Positions 20,751-32,306 of a stretch of DNA of 64,000 nucleotides are shown here, piece after piece. The first letter of the stretch is position 1, and each line of letters starts with the position of its first letter. Source of the stretch: Dermanyssus gallinae (Eukaryota > Arthropoda > Arachnida > Mesostigmata > Dermanyssidae); NCBI GenBank assembly GCA_003439945.1, contig QVRM01002457.1:636501-700500 (forward strand). The letters are read 5' to 3'. The notes below the pieces were generated by a model, which saw only the letters and a list, made by a program, of their open reading frames with translations, did not search any database and had not been told where the DNA came from. Made by a program: the position numbers and the translations under genes.

Positions 20751-22847
20751 GGATGATCCGAATCTCTATCAGTGCATCGTATCTGAACGCATACTTGAGA
20801 AGATTTTCGCTAAGGCAAAAGTCACTCAGCTGTCTGTCATGCGTTCTACCAATCGCTGACTTAGCTCGCCAGCTCGCAGGGTGAATTCAGAAATGCTGTG
20901 GTCGTTATTTACTGCTGCCGCCGCTTTGGCTACGCCCCCCAAAGCCCTCCCAAATATTCCTCCCATTATGTGATCGTCACCTGGGCACGGATGGCTACCC
21001 TAGAACAAACAAATCAACAACAACAGTAGTCATCGCCATTATCAGCTCATATTCAGTACAATCCACGCACGATATATACTGCCGCAGTTCAGTTGTTCGT
21101 TCATTTCCTCGGCGTAGTATTACGACGGAGCCGTCCGAGCACAACTGCAGCTGCATCACAGCAACATATTCGTCAGATATGCCACGAAGCTGCCCCGTGC
21201 TCTTGGCGTTTCCATCTACAACTATCACCTGCTGCATCATTGCACACGGAGGCGTCGTGGTGTCGCGCAGCACAACACAAGCCAGAGCCAGAGAACGCGA
21301 GAGAGGTCGAGAAAAGAATTAGGCAATACACAGGGAGAAGGGAAAAGGTGGCGAGAGAAAGAGGGGAAACCCAACGTAAGCACACGTAGGAAGAAGGCGG
21401 GAGGGCTAGAAATCGCCGAGTCGACGTTCCGTTTTCCGGCCCATCATCTAACTATACATACATCCCTCCGTCTACCCACCCACCCATCCATCTATCCGGA
21501 CCCAGCAATAACGCCGAGACGCGGCGGCGGCAGCAGCACCTAACCGAGCGGAAGTGCAAACACCCTTACCCCGCTCATCGTAATCTTCTCATATGAGAAA
21601 CGTCGGCGGTGGTGGCGAGCACAACGACGGTAATAATTACTGTTATTATTATGATGATTATGATTATTGATACGACTTGACAGCACGAAATGCGAAGGTT
21701 GACGACTGCACGGCATCGGCATACGACACAATACGAGAATGGGAGGTGTCACCAACTAGCCACCAACCAACCAATCATATCTGCCCGCTAGATGCAGAAT
21801 GAGGTGCTGACGCACGAGTGTCTCTCAGCCAAGTGTCTCCTCCCCCCGGATCGTTGGTGGGCGAAGTGCACACCACAAACACATAGGGCCAGCTAAACAG
21901 AAGCCAATAGAGCGCACACTTATTCCTCTCTCTCTCTCTCTCTCCCTCTGTCCCTCGTTTGCCTTCTCGAAGTGCTTTCGGCCACGCTGCACGTGAACGA
22001 TATTTCAATTGCGCATATTCGCGGGAGATGCTATGGATATGATGCGTCGTTGTCGTCTTCCGGCAGCTTCGAAAACATACAGAGAGAGGAAGGGAGGTAT
22101 TATCATAGAGAATGGGGGGAACAGCTATAACATGTGTGGCAGTTGATTACTGCTACCCTAGAAACATACTGAATGAACCTACTGAACGCAGGACGAACAC
22201 AGATTCACAAGTATGTCTATGTGTAGGTGAAACATAGAAAGAGAGAGAGAGAGAGTAGGAGGAGGACTAGAAACAGGAAGATATCTCGAACGTTCCAGGT
22301 ACACGCTCGCCCCCCAAACAATCGACGAGCGGTTAGTTATATTTGATGAATACATAACGTCACGATGCCCGAAGAGTGGCCCATCACGCTGGACCGGACC
22401 TGAACTCGGTCAACCATTTTGCAACTCGTATTGTCCGACTGTTCGTCCTTCCTTCCGTCCGGCCACTGCCTTCCTGCCTGAGTGGCTGGAAGGTTGACTG
22501 ATAGATGAGACCAACAGTATTCGCCAGCGCGCTGCGTTCACAGTGCGGCCTCAATGCGCGGAGATGAGCCGACTCGTGACGGTCGCAGAGTTTGTTCCTG
22601 TGCCGCCCACCATGTCGGCCATAAGCCGCCCACTGATACATGCAATCACATATGCATGCAGGCATGCACGCAAGCTTACATCTCGTAGACCCTAGTTAGT
22701 GCCTCTGCTGCTGCTGCTGCTGCCGCTGCGCGATCAAGGAGTGGCTGGCACATATCAGCAGCTTCTGTAATTGATCCGCTCCAGTAAGAACAATTGGAGC
22801 GGAGATGCGGAGAACTAACTCCACGCTGTTGTGTCGTAAAATGGTAA

Positions 22848-22923
22848 CGATGATGATGATGATCATTTTGAGGATGATGATGATGATGAGGTCGAACATA
22901 GGATAATCATCATCATCATCATC
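22848..22923. repeat. Inverted triplet arrays: (GAT)n followed by (ATC)n
   Basis: GAT units at about 22,848-22,862 and 22,872-22,889 are followed by ATC units at about 22,906-22,923, so the strand can fold back on itself. Confidence 0.8.
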
Positions 22924-22974
22924 TCTGATTGTCTGACTGCTCGGTCCCAACAGTGCTGTAGCCGCTGCTCACGA

Positions 22975-23023
22975 TACGTCAGGCGTTGAACCTATTTAGT
23001 TAATAGGTTCAACGCCTGACGTA
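22975..23023. repeat. Perfect inverted repeat, 22-bp arms, 5-nt loop
   Basis: The left arm (22,975-22,996, beginning tacgtcaggcgttgaaccta) is the exact reverse complement of the right arm (23,002-23,023); the loop is tagtt. The sequence is not low-complexity, so the symmetry is not a by-product of a simple repeat. Confidence 0.97.
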
Positions 23024-24181
23024 GTCACCGTGTAAGTCTCGGTAGAACAGCGGTGCGGCAGCGGCAGCAGCAGCTCGAAGCAATACAACAACGTGATTAT
23101 GCCAATGTCGCAATGATGTTCAGAGATGATAATTGTGGCGCTGCTGCTGCTGACGCTGCTGCTGCTGATGATGATAATTATGATGGGAATGCCAGTTGTG
23201 GCGGCCACGATGAACACTCATATCTCGACATCAAAGCATCCTCGTCGTCATTGTCGTTGTGGTTGTTTTGTTTTTGTCGTTGTTATTGCCATCGGCCCGA
23301 TCTAGTGATCCAACAATGACCGACGACCGCCGGTAGGTGATCACTGACCGTGTCATCATCATCATCATCATCATCATTACGCTGTTGCGACGAATAACCA
23401 ACGACTCATCACTGCAAGGCCGTGCTGCCAATAAGCCTGCCTGCTCGTCTCTATCATCATCGGCGTTGCTCATCGGTATCAACAATCATCACGATATGAT
23501 GATGATGATGATGATGATTGATACCGTACGCGATTGATTGGCTGCTTGCCTGCCTGCCTGCTTCGAGCACTTGGTTTTCGCGTGGTGCAGACTGTATCTC
23601 ATCTCGAGCGGGGCTCGTTATCTACCATCTCCCATCCGGAGATCAGTGTTCTCCGCACTGCGTGACGGCCGGCGACGGCAGCCCCCCGACAGCCATCCCC
23701 AATACCATGTCTCCTCGCACACTCCAAGCTCAATCAGCTCTGCTGCTGCTGCTGCAAACTGTACTGGCGTAGAGATGCGTGCATACATACACGTATGCAT
23801 ACAAATAGCCAGACATCCGCTTGTGCCGTCACTCAATCATCATCGTCGTCGTCATTATCATCATCATCGTCATCGTCGTATCAGTCTATTTGCATCATTG
23901 GCATGCGCCTAGTACGAAGCATACGCACGGACGGATGCACTCACCTACCTATGTGCTTCGGAACGTAGGCGTATTTTGATCAAGCCAGCTAACAATTGCT
24001 CACCTATGACACTCGAACACTCATATCGCGCAGTTGCAGTGGTGATGCAGTACGAGCGTCTCCGATGCCACCCCCCAACTCACCACCACCAGCACCCCAC
24101 ACATAACGAAATCTAACAGACCTTGAAGATTCGACGTCCGAGAGCCAGTGTGCGACCAAACAATCTAATCTAAACGTTCGT

Positions 24182-24188
24182 ATACAAC

Positions 24189-24266
<78 letters not shown>

Positions 24267-24272
24267 GTTGTA
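24182..24272. repeat. (TA)n tract, about 36 units, flanked by 8-bp inverted repeats
   Basis: TA alternation runs at about 24,190-24,263. tacaacat on the left is mirrored by atgttgta on the right (24,265-24,272), so the whole block is one long near-palindrome. Confidence 0.9.
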
Positions 24273-24274
24273 AA

Positions 24275-24624
24275 AACGATGGAATCCGATGAAAACCTGC
24301 GCCTTTGACGTTTATATGCGAAACTGACAAACCAAAATTAGTGAGGTGGGCATAGGTATTTATGGAACAGCAGCAATGAGGCGCAATGAGTGACGGGGTA
24401 AGAGATCGACATCTAACTACGGCCTTTGCAGCATATTTCACACATTTCATCACGTTCTGTGCAACGTGGAAGGTTTTCATGAACCACAGGATGAATGTCG
24501 ATGCAGACAGTGCTGGAGCAAATGTGATCGATACCACGCCGCGGTATGTCGGGCGGTTCGGTCCATAGCAGAACTTGCAAAATGCTAGGTTATCTCGGAA
24601 CATTTTGATGTAACGTAAACACAT
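24275..24624 (-). other. Unrecognised non-repetitive open frame region
   Basis: The minus strand is open for about 115 codons before entering the TA tract, with a mixed composition (for example NLAFCKFCYGPNRPTYRG). The plus strand is also open for 60 codons. There is no recognisable domain and no clear splice sites. It may be an old transposon fragment or chance. Confidence 0.12.
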
Positions 24625-26070
24625 TTATCCAACTTGGTTGTTGTTGAAAAAAAATATATATATGTATGTATATACACATACATACTCGAGTATGTATGTA
24701 AACGAATGTGGGCCGGACTGACCATGGTCTCAAAGAGCGTATGAATAGTAAGAGTGTATAAAGTTGGTTGTATGCGTGGCATGTCTTTGATCCTATGAGT
24801 GCATGCACTCATTAGCTGTGCTTATACAATAGTAGTGGAACTCATCAGAGGTGAATGGAGAGATGATGATGATGGGCGGACAACAAAATGGCGGCTTGGT
24901 TGTTCCGCCTGCCTGAAAAGGTGGACCGGCTAGGTAGAACGAAGGGAATTAAGGGCAGCAGCGGAAGAAGCGGAGAGGAACCGGCCAAGCGGCTGGCCGA
25001 ATCGTAGAGCCCCAAACGTACCCCACATCGGCGAAGCGACAGACAACAGAACCTGGGCAAAAAGCTCTGCATTCAGCCCTCCTGCAGATCGACGCGTGAA
25101 GGGCTGCGGGACGAGGCGGGCCGAGCAACCCCCTAGCAGCACGATCCTGCTGCCGGGTGGCCCCTGTTCCTGCTAACAGGATTTTTGCGCACCTCTGTAG
25201 CAGAAAGTCGACGGCGATTTTTCTTTTCTCCATCAGCGTCGTCGTATTCGTCCTCGTCATGGCCACCATCACCATCATTCCAACTAACAGCAGAACCTCT
25301 AAAAAGATCATGGCCGTCAGCGTCATCCGTCATCCACCTTGGCCCATCTCATAACCACCCGAACACTGCTGGTGCCAAACACCAAACTTCAGACCTCGAC
25401 AGCGGGACCAAGACATGTACAGAAGTGTAGACGGCAGCAGACGACGACGACAACAACAACAACAATATCCGCTCAACAGCAGCTTACCTCGTTGCTGTTG
25501 CTGCCGCCTAACGGATTTCCCCTATCGACGTCATCATTATCGTCATCCTTCTCATCCTGCTAACCAACATCTCGATAGGGAACTGTTCCCATTCGTACAC
25601 CTACCCGCTCGTCCATCTCAATGGCTGGGTGCCGCCAGAACACTTCCTGATATCCACCACCACCACCCCTCTCGATAATGCCCACCAGCAGAACACGCCC
25701 GACGATGCCCACCGCCAGGACACCACCGATGATGCCCACACCACTGGGCCGTCCTCAATGCCCCTTCGCTCGGACGCCTGCCGATAAGCGCCAAGATGTT
25801 CCCCTCCAAATCGAACCAGTCAGGAAACAGCAGGTACAGGGTTTAGGGTTGATGGAGGTCGCCGCCACTGCCGCCGTTCGTGTCGTCACCATAGCCAGAT
25901 ACGAGAGCAAAGCGGAACGCAATAATATGAATCAAGGTGCGGCAGCGCCAGATGAAGGAAAGGCGGGCTGCACTGGTCAGTCCCCAAAGCTGGCTACAGT
26001 GGCCACCTACCATCATCTACCACCAACAACCCTATCTGCCCTTGCCTATAATCCACGATAGGGAATAATC

Positions 26071-26292
26071 ATGGCTCGTGTACAACACATAGTCGCCCAG
26101 CCCTTTATGAGGCCGCATAGTTGCTTCAATCAAGCGCTAATATGGCTGGCACGGTACAGTGTTGACCCAATAGCATTCGCTGCTCTCTGCCAGCGACTCG
26201 GTGTAGACGACTGTTATTGCTACCATCGACAAGACAGCGAAGAGATGCGACGTCATAATAACGTCATATCCTTTCCCCCCACGGTTATATGA
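26071..26292 (+). other. Unrecognised 73-codon open frame
   Basis: It starts MARVQHIVAQPFMRPHSC and contains LIWLARYSVDPIAFAALCQR, a balanced composition unlike the surrounding triplet translations. No family is recognised, and there is no flanking support from splice sites or a poly-A signal. It may be chance. Confidence 0.12.
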
Positions 26293-27040
26293 CCACCATC
26301 ATATAACCAACTACTAGTACTACTACTACTATTGTTATTACAGATGTTAAGCTATTAGCGCGTCCGATGTCGCCCGTCCGAATGCGGTGTCGTAGAATAC
26401 CGTATACAAAAAGTGCCTATTGCATCCTAGGTTGAGGCCAGCCGTGTGCAACGGCGACTGAATCTAGGTAGCGGGTGCCCTTTGCGACAACAGCGACAAC
26501 GACGGAAATGTTGTCCCCCTTATTAGCGTTTGCATCGTCTTCATCGCTTGGTGTGTCGTTTACTCGCCCGCCTGGCTACATACATGGGACCATTATCCAG
26601 TTATCCAGTTAACTTAGACACACACGCAAACTGATATTAAAAATGCAAAGCACAGTGCACCATATTAACGCATTTGACCAACTTGCTCTGTCCCAGTTTT
26701 TTCTTTTCTGAATTATTCCATGCATATAAATCAAATTTCTAATGTATGCGCTCTACTTTGGATGGTGCAGTCAATCTATCGTCAATAGCAAATCAATTTA
26801 CTGGCTCCAATTTACCGCCAACTCCACAAAGCAGTCAGACAACATAACCAACAAGAATGACCTCCACTGAAACAAACACGTGTCGTTCAGGAGCCTGGGT
26901 CATTAGCGCAATATATGACTGCGGCCGCTACATTTGATAGAGAAAAATAATCTCATGAATTCGGAAGACAGGCTGACGACAGACATTGAACATATTCATG
27001 GGTTCCCTTAGTTGAGTCGCCTTACTCGTTATTAACCTAG

Positions 27041-27223
27041 CCAACATCTCGTTACGGCTCTACGACAGCCAAGCTGAAACAGTACAGGCGACAGACAGAA
27101 TAGCAAGTTCGCAAAAGCATTACCACGCTATTGGTGCGCGCGAAACAGCTGACAGAAGCTCGACGAATTGCTATTATTGCTGAAGCCAAGCAACTGAGTG
27201 CTAATAAGTATGTACCACCTAGG
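27041..27223 (+). pseudogene. Unrecognised exon-like segment with one in-frame TAG
   Basis: Starting after a plausible acceptor (cgttattaacctag, AG at 27,039-27,040) and ending at a consensus donor (AGG then GTAAGT at 27,224), the plus strand gives 61 codons. They read PTSRYGSTTAKLKQYRRQTE, TAG at 27,101-27,103, then QVRKSITTLLVRAKQLTEAR and a tail ending SANKYVPPR. It is basic and helix-prone with no simple-repeat bias. If 27,104 is the exon start the TAG is the acceptor, but there is no pyrimidine tract there. I recognise no family, and the opposite strand is also open. It may be a decayed gene fragment, a retroelement piece or chance. Confidence 0.28.
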
Positions 27224-29883
27224 GTAAGTGGGTGGGTGCCCTCTTCGGACATCATCGAGTGTCTGCCCCTGACCATCTGACTTCTGCAGCTTAGCATCTG
27301 CAGCCATGGAGAAGTAAGGTCGGGGGAGCGGCGAGGGGGACATAAGGTGCCTGTAGAAGCAACAGCGTGAGCCATAACTGTGATAGCAACTGCAGTAGGG
27401 CTAGTGGCAGAACGAGTAATAGTTGTAATCGCGCAGTAGACGGTATGCCAAAACCAGTCTGGTCCTCCAGCCTACGCTCGCTGCTCCAGTGCCTGCACTC
27501 ATCTTTGAACCTCTTTTACTTTTCGCACAGACATCTACAGCTGGAAGTGACGGGCCTGGCGACGTGGCTTGCGGGTCTCATCATCTCGGCTCTCTCGCTG
27601 CGCTGTCGTCGTCTATGCGGGGCTTCATCTTCTTTCTACCTGTATCCGTCTACGTACATTGTCCTTCATCCTTTTAATGCTTGCTTGGTTTGCGGTTTCT
27701 GCGCAAGTTGAGAAGTTGGCAGCAACAGCAGCGACGGCGGCGCTCGCATTTGTACGAAAATGAAAAGAAACAAGCGCAGATGAAAGGAGAAAACTTGACA
27801 GAATAGTAACAACCGGTTTAGTCCTCAGTCGAAGGCGTATGCCGAGTCTACACAAGTTGGAGTAAAAGGAGGGGGGGGGGGTTGGCCGCAGGTATCGGGG
27901 GGGAGGGGAGAGAAGGACACGAATGGACGAGGACAGAGTCGAATTCAACGCGGAAGGTTAAGCGGCGATGCCAGCGTCGCGCGCATAGCCGTAGTGCTCC
28001 TGATCATCATCGCCGGTGCCGGTGCCGTCGTAGCGCAACAACGAAGTGGGGGGTACTAGTAGCAGTAGTAGATAGAGATTAGTTCTTTGGCTTTGGTACG
28101 CTTGTACGCTGACTACGCCGCTACTGCTTGTTGGGGTGGTCGTCTGGCTTCATGCTGGCAGGACACGCCGAGAAAGAGTCAGAAGTCGGAGTACCCGAGG
28201 GTTTCTGGGGCAAGGGTTTGTGATAGGGGTAGGAGTGGTCTTTAATCTAATGAGAACCACTGCTCGTTTGCTTCCCGGGTTGGAGACTTGGGTCCGTGTG
28301 TGGGCGCACTTGCACTTTTGCAACCCCACTATGACAAAGTTCGCCCCCCCCCCCCATTCGCCTGTCCTGTGAGAGTGTAGGCGAATAGATCGTTCGGGCG
28401 CTTCTCCTCCGCCGCCGCCGCCACTATCCACCTAGCATTGAAGCTACTGCTGTTTCGGAGTTCCACAACCTCACACAGCCTCCACAGCAGTGGCCGTATC
28501 GCTGATGTGGCCCTCAGCCAACTCTGGTTAGGCTATCTGGCTGGCCGTTAGTTACCTCCGGTCGACTCACGAGCTCGTTCTTTTTCTCATTCGTTCGTAG
28601 CCCTTTGGCCACCTTTTAGGTGGGCAACCCACCTACATCTATCTGCCCACGTCCTCTGCTCTATCTCTCTCTGCATCTGCTCTTCCTCTCCTCTCCTCTT
28701 CGCAGCAGCACCACCACCTCCATCATGACCGTAGCTCGTACAAAATGGAGAGAATAATAGAGAGGGATGGAGGAAGCTGTAGAAGAAAGTGGAGCTTCTA
28801 CTCGTATTCGAGAGGAGCCACTTGCATACGCGTTGCATACGGCAACTAGCAGCAGCAGCAGCAGACCGTCCCTTCGACATACGCCGTCCTTACCTGTCCT
28901 GCCCTATCCTGCGCTGCGCCTCCGCAAATGCAGCGGCGGTAGTAGTAGTAGTAGTAGCCAATGCAGCGGAAGTAGCAGCCAACGTTGCAGACGTTACAGC
29001 GGCGACGAGATAGAAAAGTAGACGGCGGCAGAAGGGAGAGAGAGAGACAGTACAGAAAGGTAAAAAACGAACCAGCCCGACAAGAGTAGATGCTTGGTCT
29101 GAGCGAAAAGCGTAGTGCTTGCATATATGACACAGCACTAGCATGGCAAGTGAGCCAAATCATCCTCGCCGCTGCCGCCGCCATCGCCATCATCGTCTTA
29201 TCGTCATCCAGTCTCTGTTGTCATCGTCCGTGGGCCGCACTCGTCGCACTTAGGCCATCGTACATTCGTGCGTGCGTACGTACGTACGTACGTAAACGAG
29301 ATGCGTAGCTGCAACTTGTGCTAATTAACATCGCTTGTACGCGACAGCGGTAGCGAGCATAGCAGCCGCCACGGCCGTCGTTGCGATAAAGGCAGCGGGC
29401 GGCGACAACAACTAGAACAACAACAACAACGAAAACAACAACAGTGGGCTAGGTCCTCTCATCTGAGATCCAATTCTCTCTTTCGCTTTCTCTCATGGTC
29501 GCGCCCTCACACATGTTTTCTCTGTTCACCATCTCCAGGCTGGAGACTGGTGGAAGTGAGCAATGCTTGCCTGTTAATTGACATCCGAAAGAATACGGGT
29601 GGGCCAAAGGGGCTGGGCGCTCCGTCGCCTCATCATCAGGGTCCTCCTCGTATCTTAACCAGCATCAGCCCCGCATCAGAAACTGGCAGCGCCGCCGCTA
29701 GGACAACGACCACTTCTTCTCGGCGGACGCCCCTTCGAGCAGGCAGGGCGGTAGAAGTAGGGGGGGGGAGCTGCTTTTGATGCAATTGCTAGCGCCCGCC
29801 GTTGCGTGACTCCTATTCGGAGCCAGTCGAAGCCCTTTCAAGTTCGGCCTATCACGCGTCCAGATGAAGAAGAGGAACGAAGT

Positions 29884-29920
<37 letters not shown>

Positions 29921-30763
29921 GAAGGGGAGATGTCCCCACACAAGGGTAGAAGAAGGAAAGAGAAGGACGACGACTTTCTGGCGCTCACACACAGAGCAGC
30001 AGGACAACAGCAACCCAAAGAGCCAGACTCACGCGGTTATCCTCCTTCCAATATCCCGGTCCCCCGTTGCATGGTCACGCGCATTGGTCCTTCTTTTATG
30101 CTTTATTCGTTTCGGTCGTATACGACCGACCGCCGGCCAAAGAAAGAAAAGGGGGTATATAGAGTGAGAGCGAATATATAGACAGACAACGAACAGAATG
30201 TGCGTGCGCGAAGGCAAAAACAAGAACGACGGAGGGAATAGAGGGGGAATAGCGTTAGCCACCATATACTGGACACGATACGATGACAATGTTGTCGTTG
30301 TCATCAGTTGCCGCTGCAGAGAGAGAAAGAGAGAGAAGTGAAGGTAGAGGAGAAAGAATATCTCTGCAGGGACCCACAGCCCGCGAGAGCTTGCTCTCAC
30401 ATGGGCCCCTGTCTACTGGTCCCGAGGTGAAGATCGCATGTGCCCTATTGTAGGGTTCGGCCGACTGGCTGAACCTACCTCGGAGACTGTAAGAAAGGAA
30501 CGGACGGACGCACGCAGGCCTCCGTACTGCCGCGCCACTACAATGCGGCGGCATTATCCCAACTAAAGAACGACAAAACGAAATCTGTCCGGAGGTTGCC
30601 AGGAAACCTCATATCGCACAGGGGTCGCGATGGTGATAGCTGCCGTTGTTGTCAGAGTCGACCTTTCAGCGAGGCCACGATGACAACAACAGCATCTTCT
30701 CAAATCAAAAACTCTAACAATACCCACGACTACGACCACGACAAGCACAACAACAATGACCGA

Positions 30764-30929
30764 AATTGCAACAGTAACTTCAAGGATGGCATCAGCTGAA
30801 ATTTCAAAGGCAACTTCAAGGACGACGCCAGCTGGGATTGCAACGGCAACTTTAAGGACGGACGACACCTGCTGACATTGCAACGGCAACTTTAAGGACG
30901 ACATCAGATGCTAAGATTGCAACGATAGG
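30764..30929. repeat. Tandem repeat, 36-40 bp unit, about four copies
   Basis: The core attgcaacggcaactttaag with acgacatcag-like continuation is repeated with small length changes. The Val/Ala/Ile-rich minus-strand frame here is its translation. Confidence 0.85.
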
Positions 30930-32024
30930 CATGACAAATAATGTAAAACAATTACGATAGCGACTAGAAAAGCAGAAACTCCATCAACCACCGAACGGTC
31001 AACTGTATCATAACAAATACCACAACGACGACAACAATAACAACAACAACAACAACAATAACGGTAACGGCGACGGGAAAGAACGTAAGAAACGGTCCAA
31101 GCCAAAAACAACATATAGGCAGAAAGTAGGCCCTGGACCGGTGAGCTGGGCCCAGACCAGCTTGCTAGCTCTTCCGTGGAAGAAGGACTGGCAGTGGTAG
31201 CTGTAGAAGATCATAGTAATATTAATCGTAGTAGAGCGCTAATAGAGCAGTTGTAGTAGTAATAGCAATAGTCGTGGCGGCGGCACAGCAGAACACTTCT
31301 GGCGCACCCCACAATCCCTTCCTTCTTTCTCTCCCCTCTGCACGGGCCAGCGATGGACGCTGCTGCTGCGGGCTCTCTTTTGAATGCAAGAGAGAGATAA
31401 ATGTAAAGAAAGAGAGAGAGAGCGGGACTAGCGAGACCAAGTTCGGGCTTGAGCGACGGACGAATACTTGTCCTGCGATGTCCTATCCTGTCCCCGTGCT
31501 GCCTTGCAGTGCTCTGCGCTGTCGTGTCCTGCCGTGCCCAACCAAGATGGACGCAGCCGGCTGCGTACCACCGGCTGCTAGGACAGGCTGCTGCTGTTCA
31601 TGTCAATAGAAAACACCCCCCCCCCTCTCGGCTTACAGCAGCTACATTTGATGAGACCTGCCAGACACATACGCCCTACTACGTACTGTTCTATGACCAC
31701 TAAAACGATTCGCGGCTACCTCTCTACAAGTACCACGGGCTGTTTCAACCTTCAACGAACGAATTTGGCCCAGCCATCTTGAGTGAGTGACTGAAAAATG
31801 ATTAGCTCTGCCGAACAAAGTGTGGTAGTGGCAGTGGCATCGGCCGCTGGTGTGAGGGGCAATACATCTCCGACAAGAATAGATGACTCTATAACGTGAG
31901 AGAAACGCGCCGACCAGGAAATGGGAGCGGGGCAGATAAAGAAATGGCGAATGAATATCGGCCGGGTGTACAAGTCCACATAACCCACATTACGCTGGGG
32001 TTTCCGCAGCAGCAGAGAGCAACT

Positions 32025-32306
32025 TCACCTTTCGTCGTCTTTATCGTCGTACCCCTCCGTGTCGCCTTCTAGTGCTCGAGGAGGTTTTTGTTTACTTATT
32101 GTGTGGACAAAGCGCGCTACAGCAGAGGGACTATACTGCACATCGAACAACTGCAGATGTTGGGCTTCGAAAACTTTCGGCCGCCTGTTGAACGGCGGAC
32201 CAACCAACCAATCCGCGACGCGCACACAAGTACATCTATACATACAAACGTAGACATCGTCGTGTGCATCTTTGCATTTCGCATGTGCTCGGTTTTCGAT
32301 CCGCAA
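32025..32306 (-). other. Unrecognised 93-codon open frame
   Basis: The last 60 codons have balanced composition (for example KVFEAQHLQLFDVQYSPS and a charged end DTEGYDDKDDER). The plus strand is also open here. It has no recognised family and no clear exon borders. Chance or a decayed fragment are both possible. Confidence 0.12.

Larger units (their letters stand above)
20780..24180 (-). other. Intronic block with GAT/ATC repeats and a perfect hairpin
   Basis: Holds TC and GA tracts (about 21,925-21,944; 22,239-22,254), CTG/CTGC (about 22,702-22,726), GAT/ATC arrays arranged as fold-backs (22,848-22,923; 23,354-23,376 with 23,497-23,519), a 22-bp perfect inverted repeat (22,975-23,023) and GCT triplets (about 23,140-23,170). 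No gene is recognised. Confidence 0.6.

Noticed and set aside
25835..25855. Telomere-like ggtttagggttg
   Set aside because: A single imperfect occurrence, not an array.
27104..27223. Ribosomal protein L35 (uL29) similarity from VRKSI and KYVP
   Set aside because: The spacing between the two motifs is six residues too long and the intervening sequence does not match.
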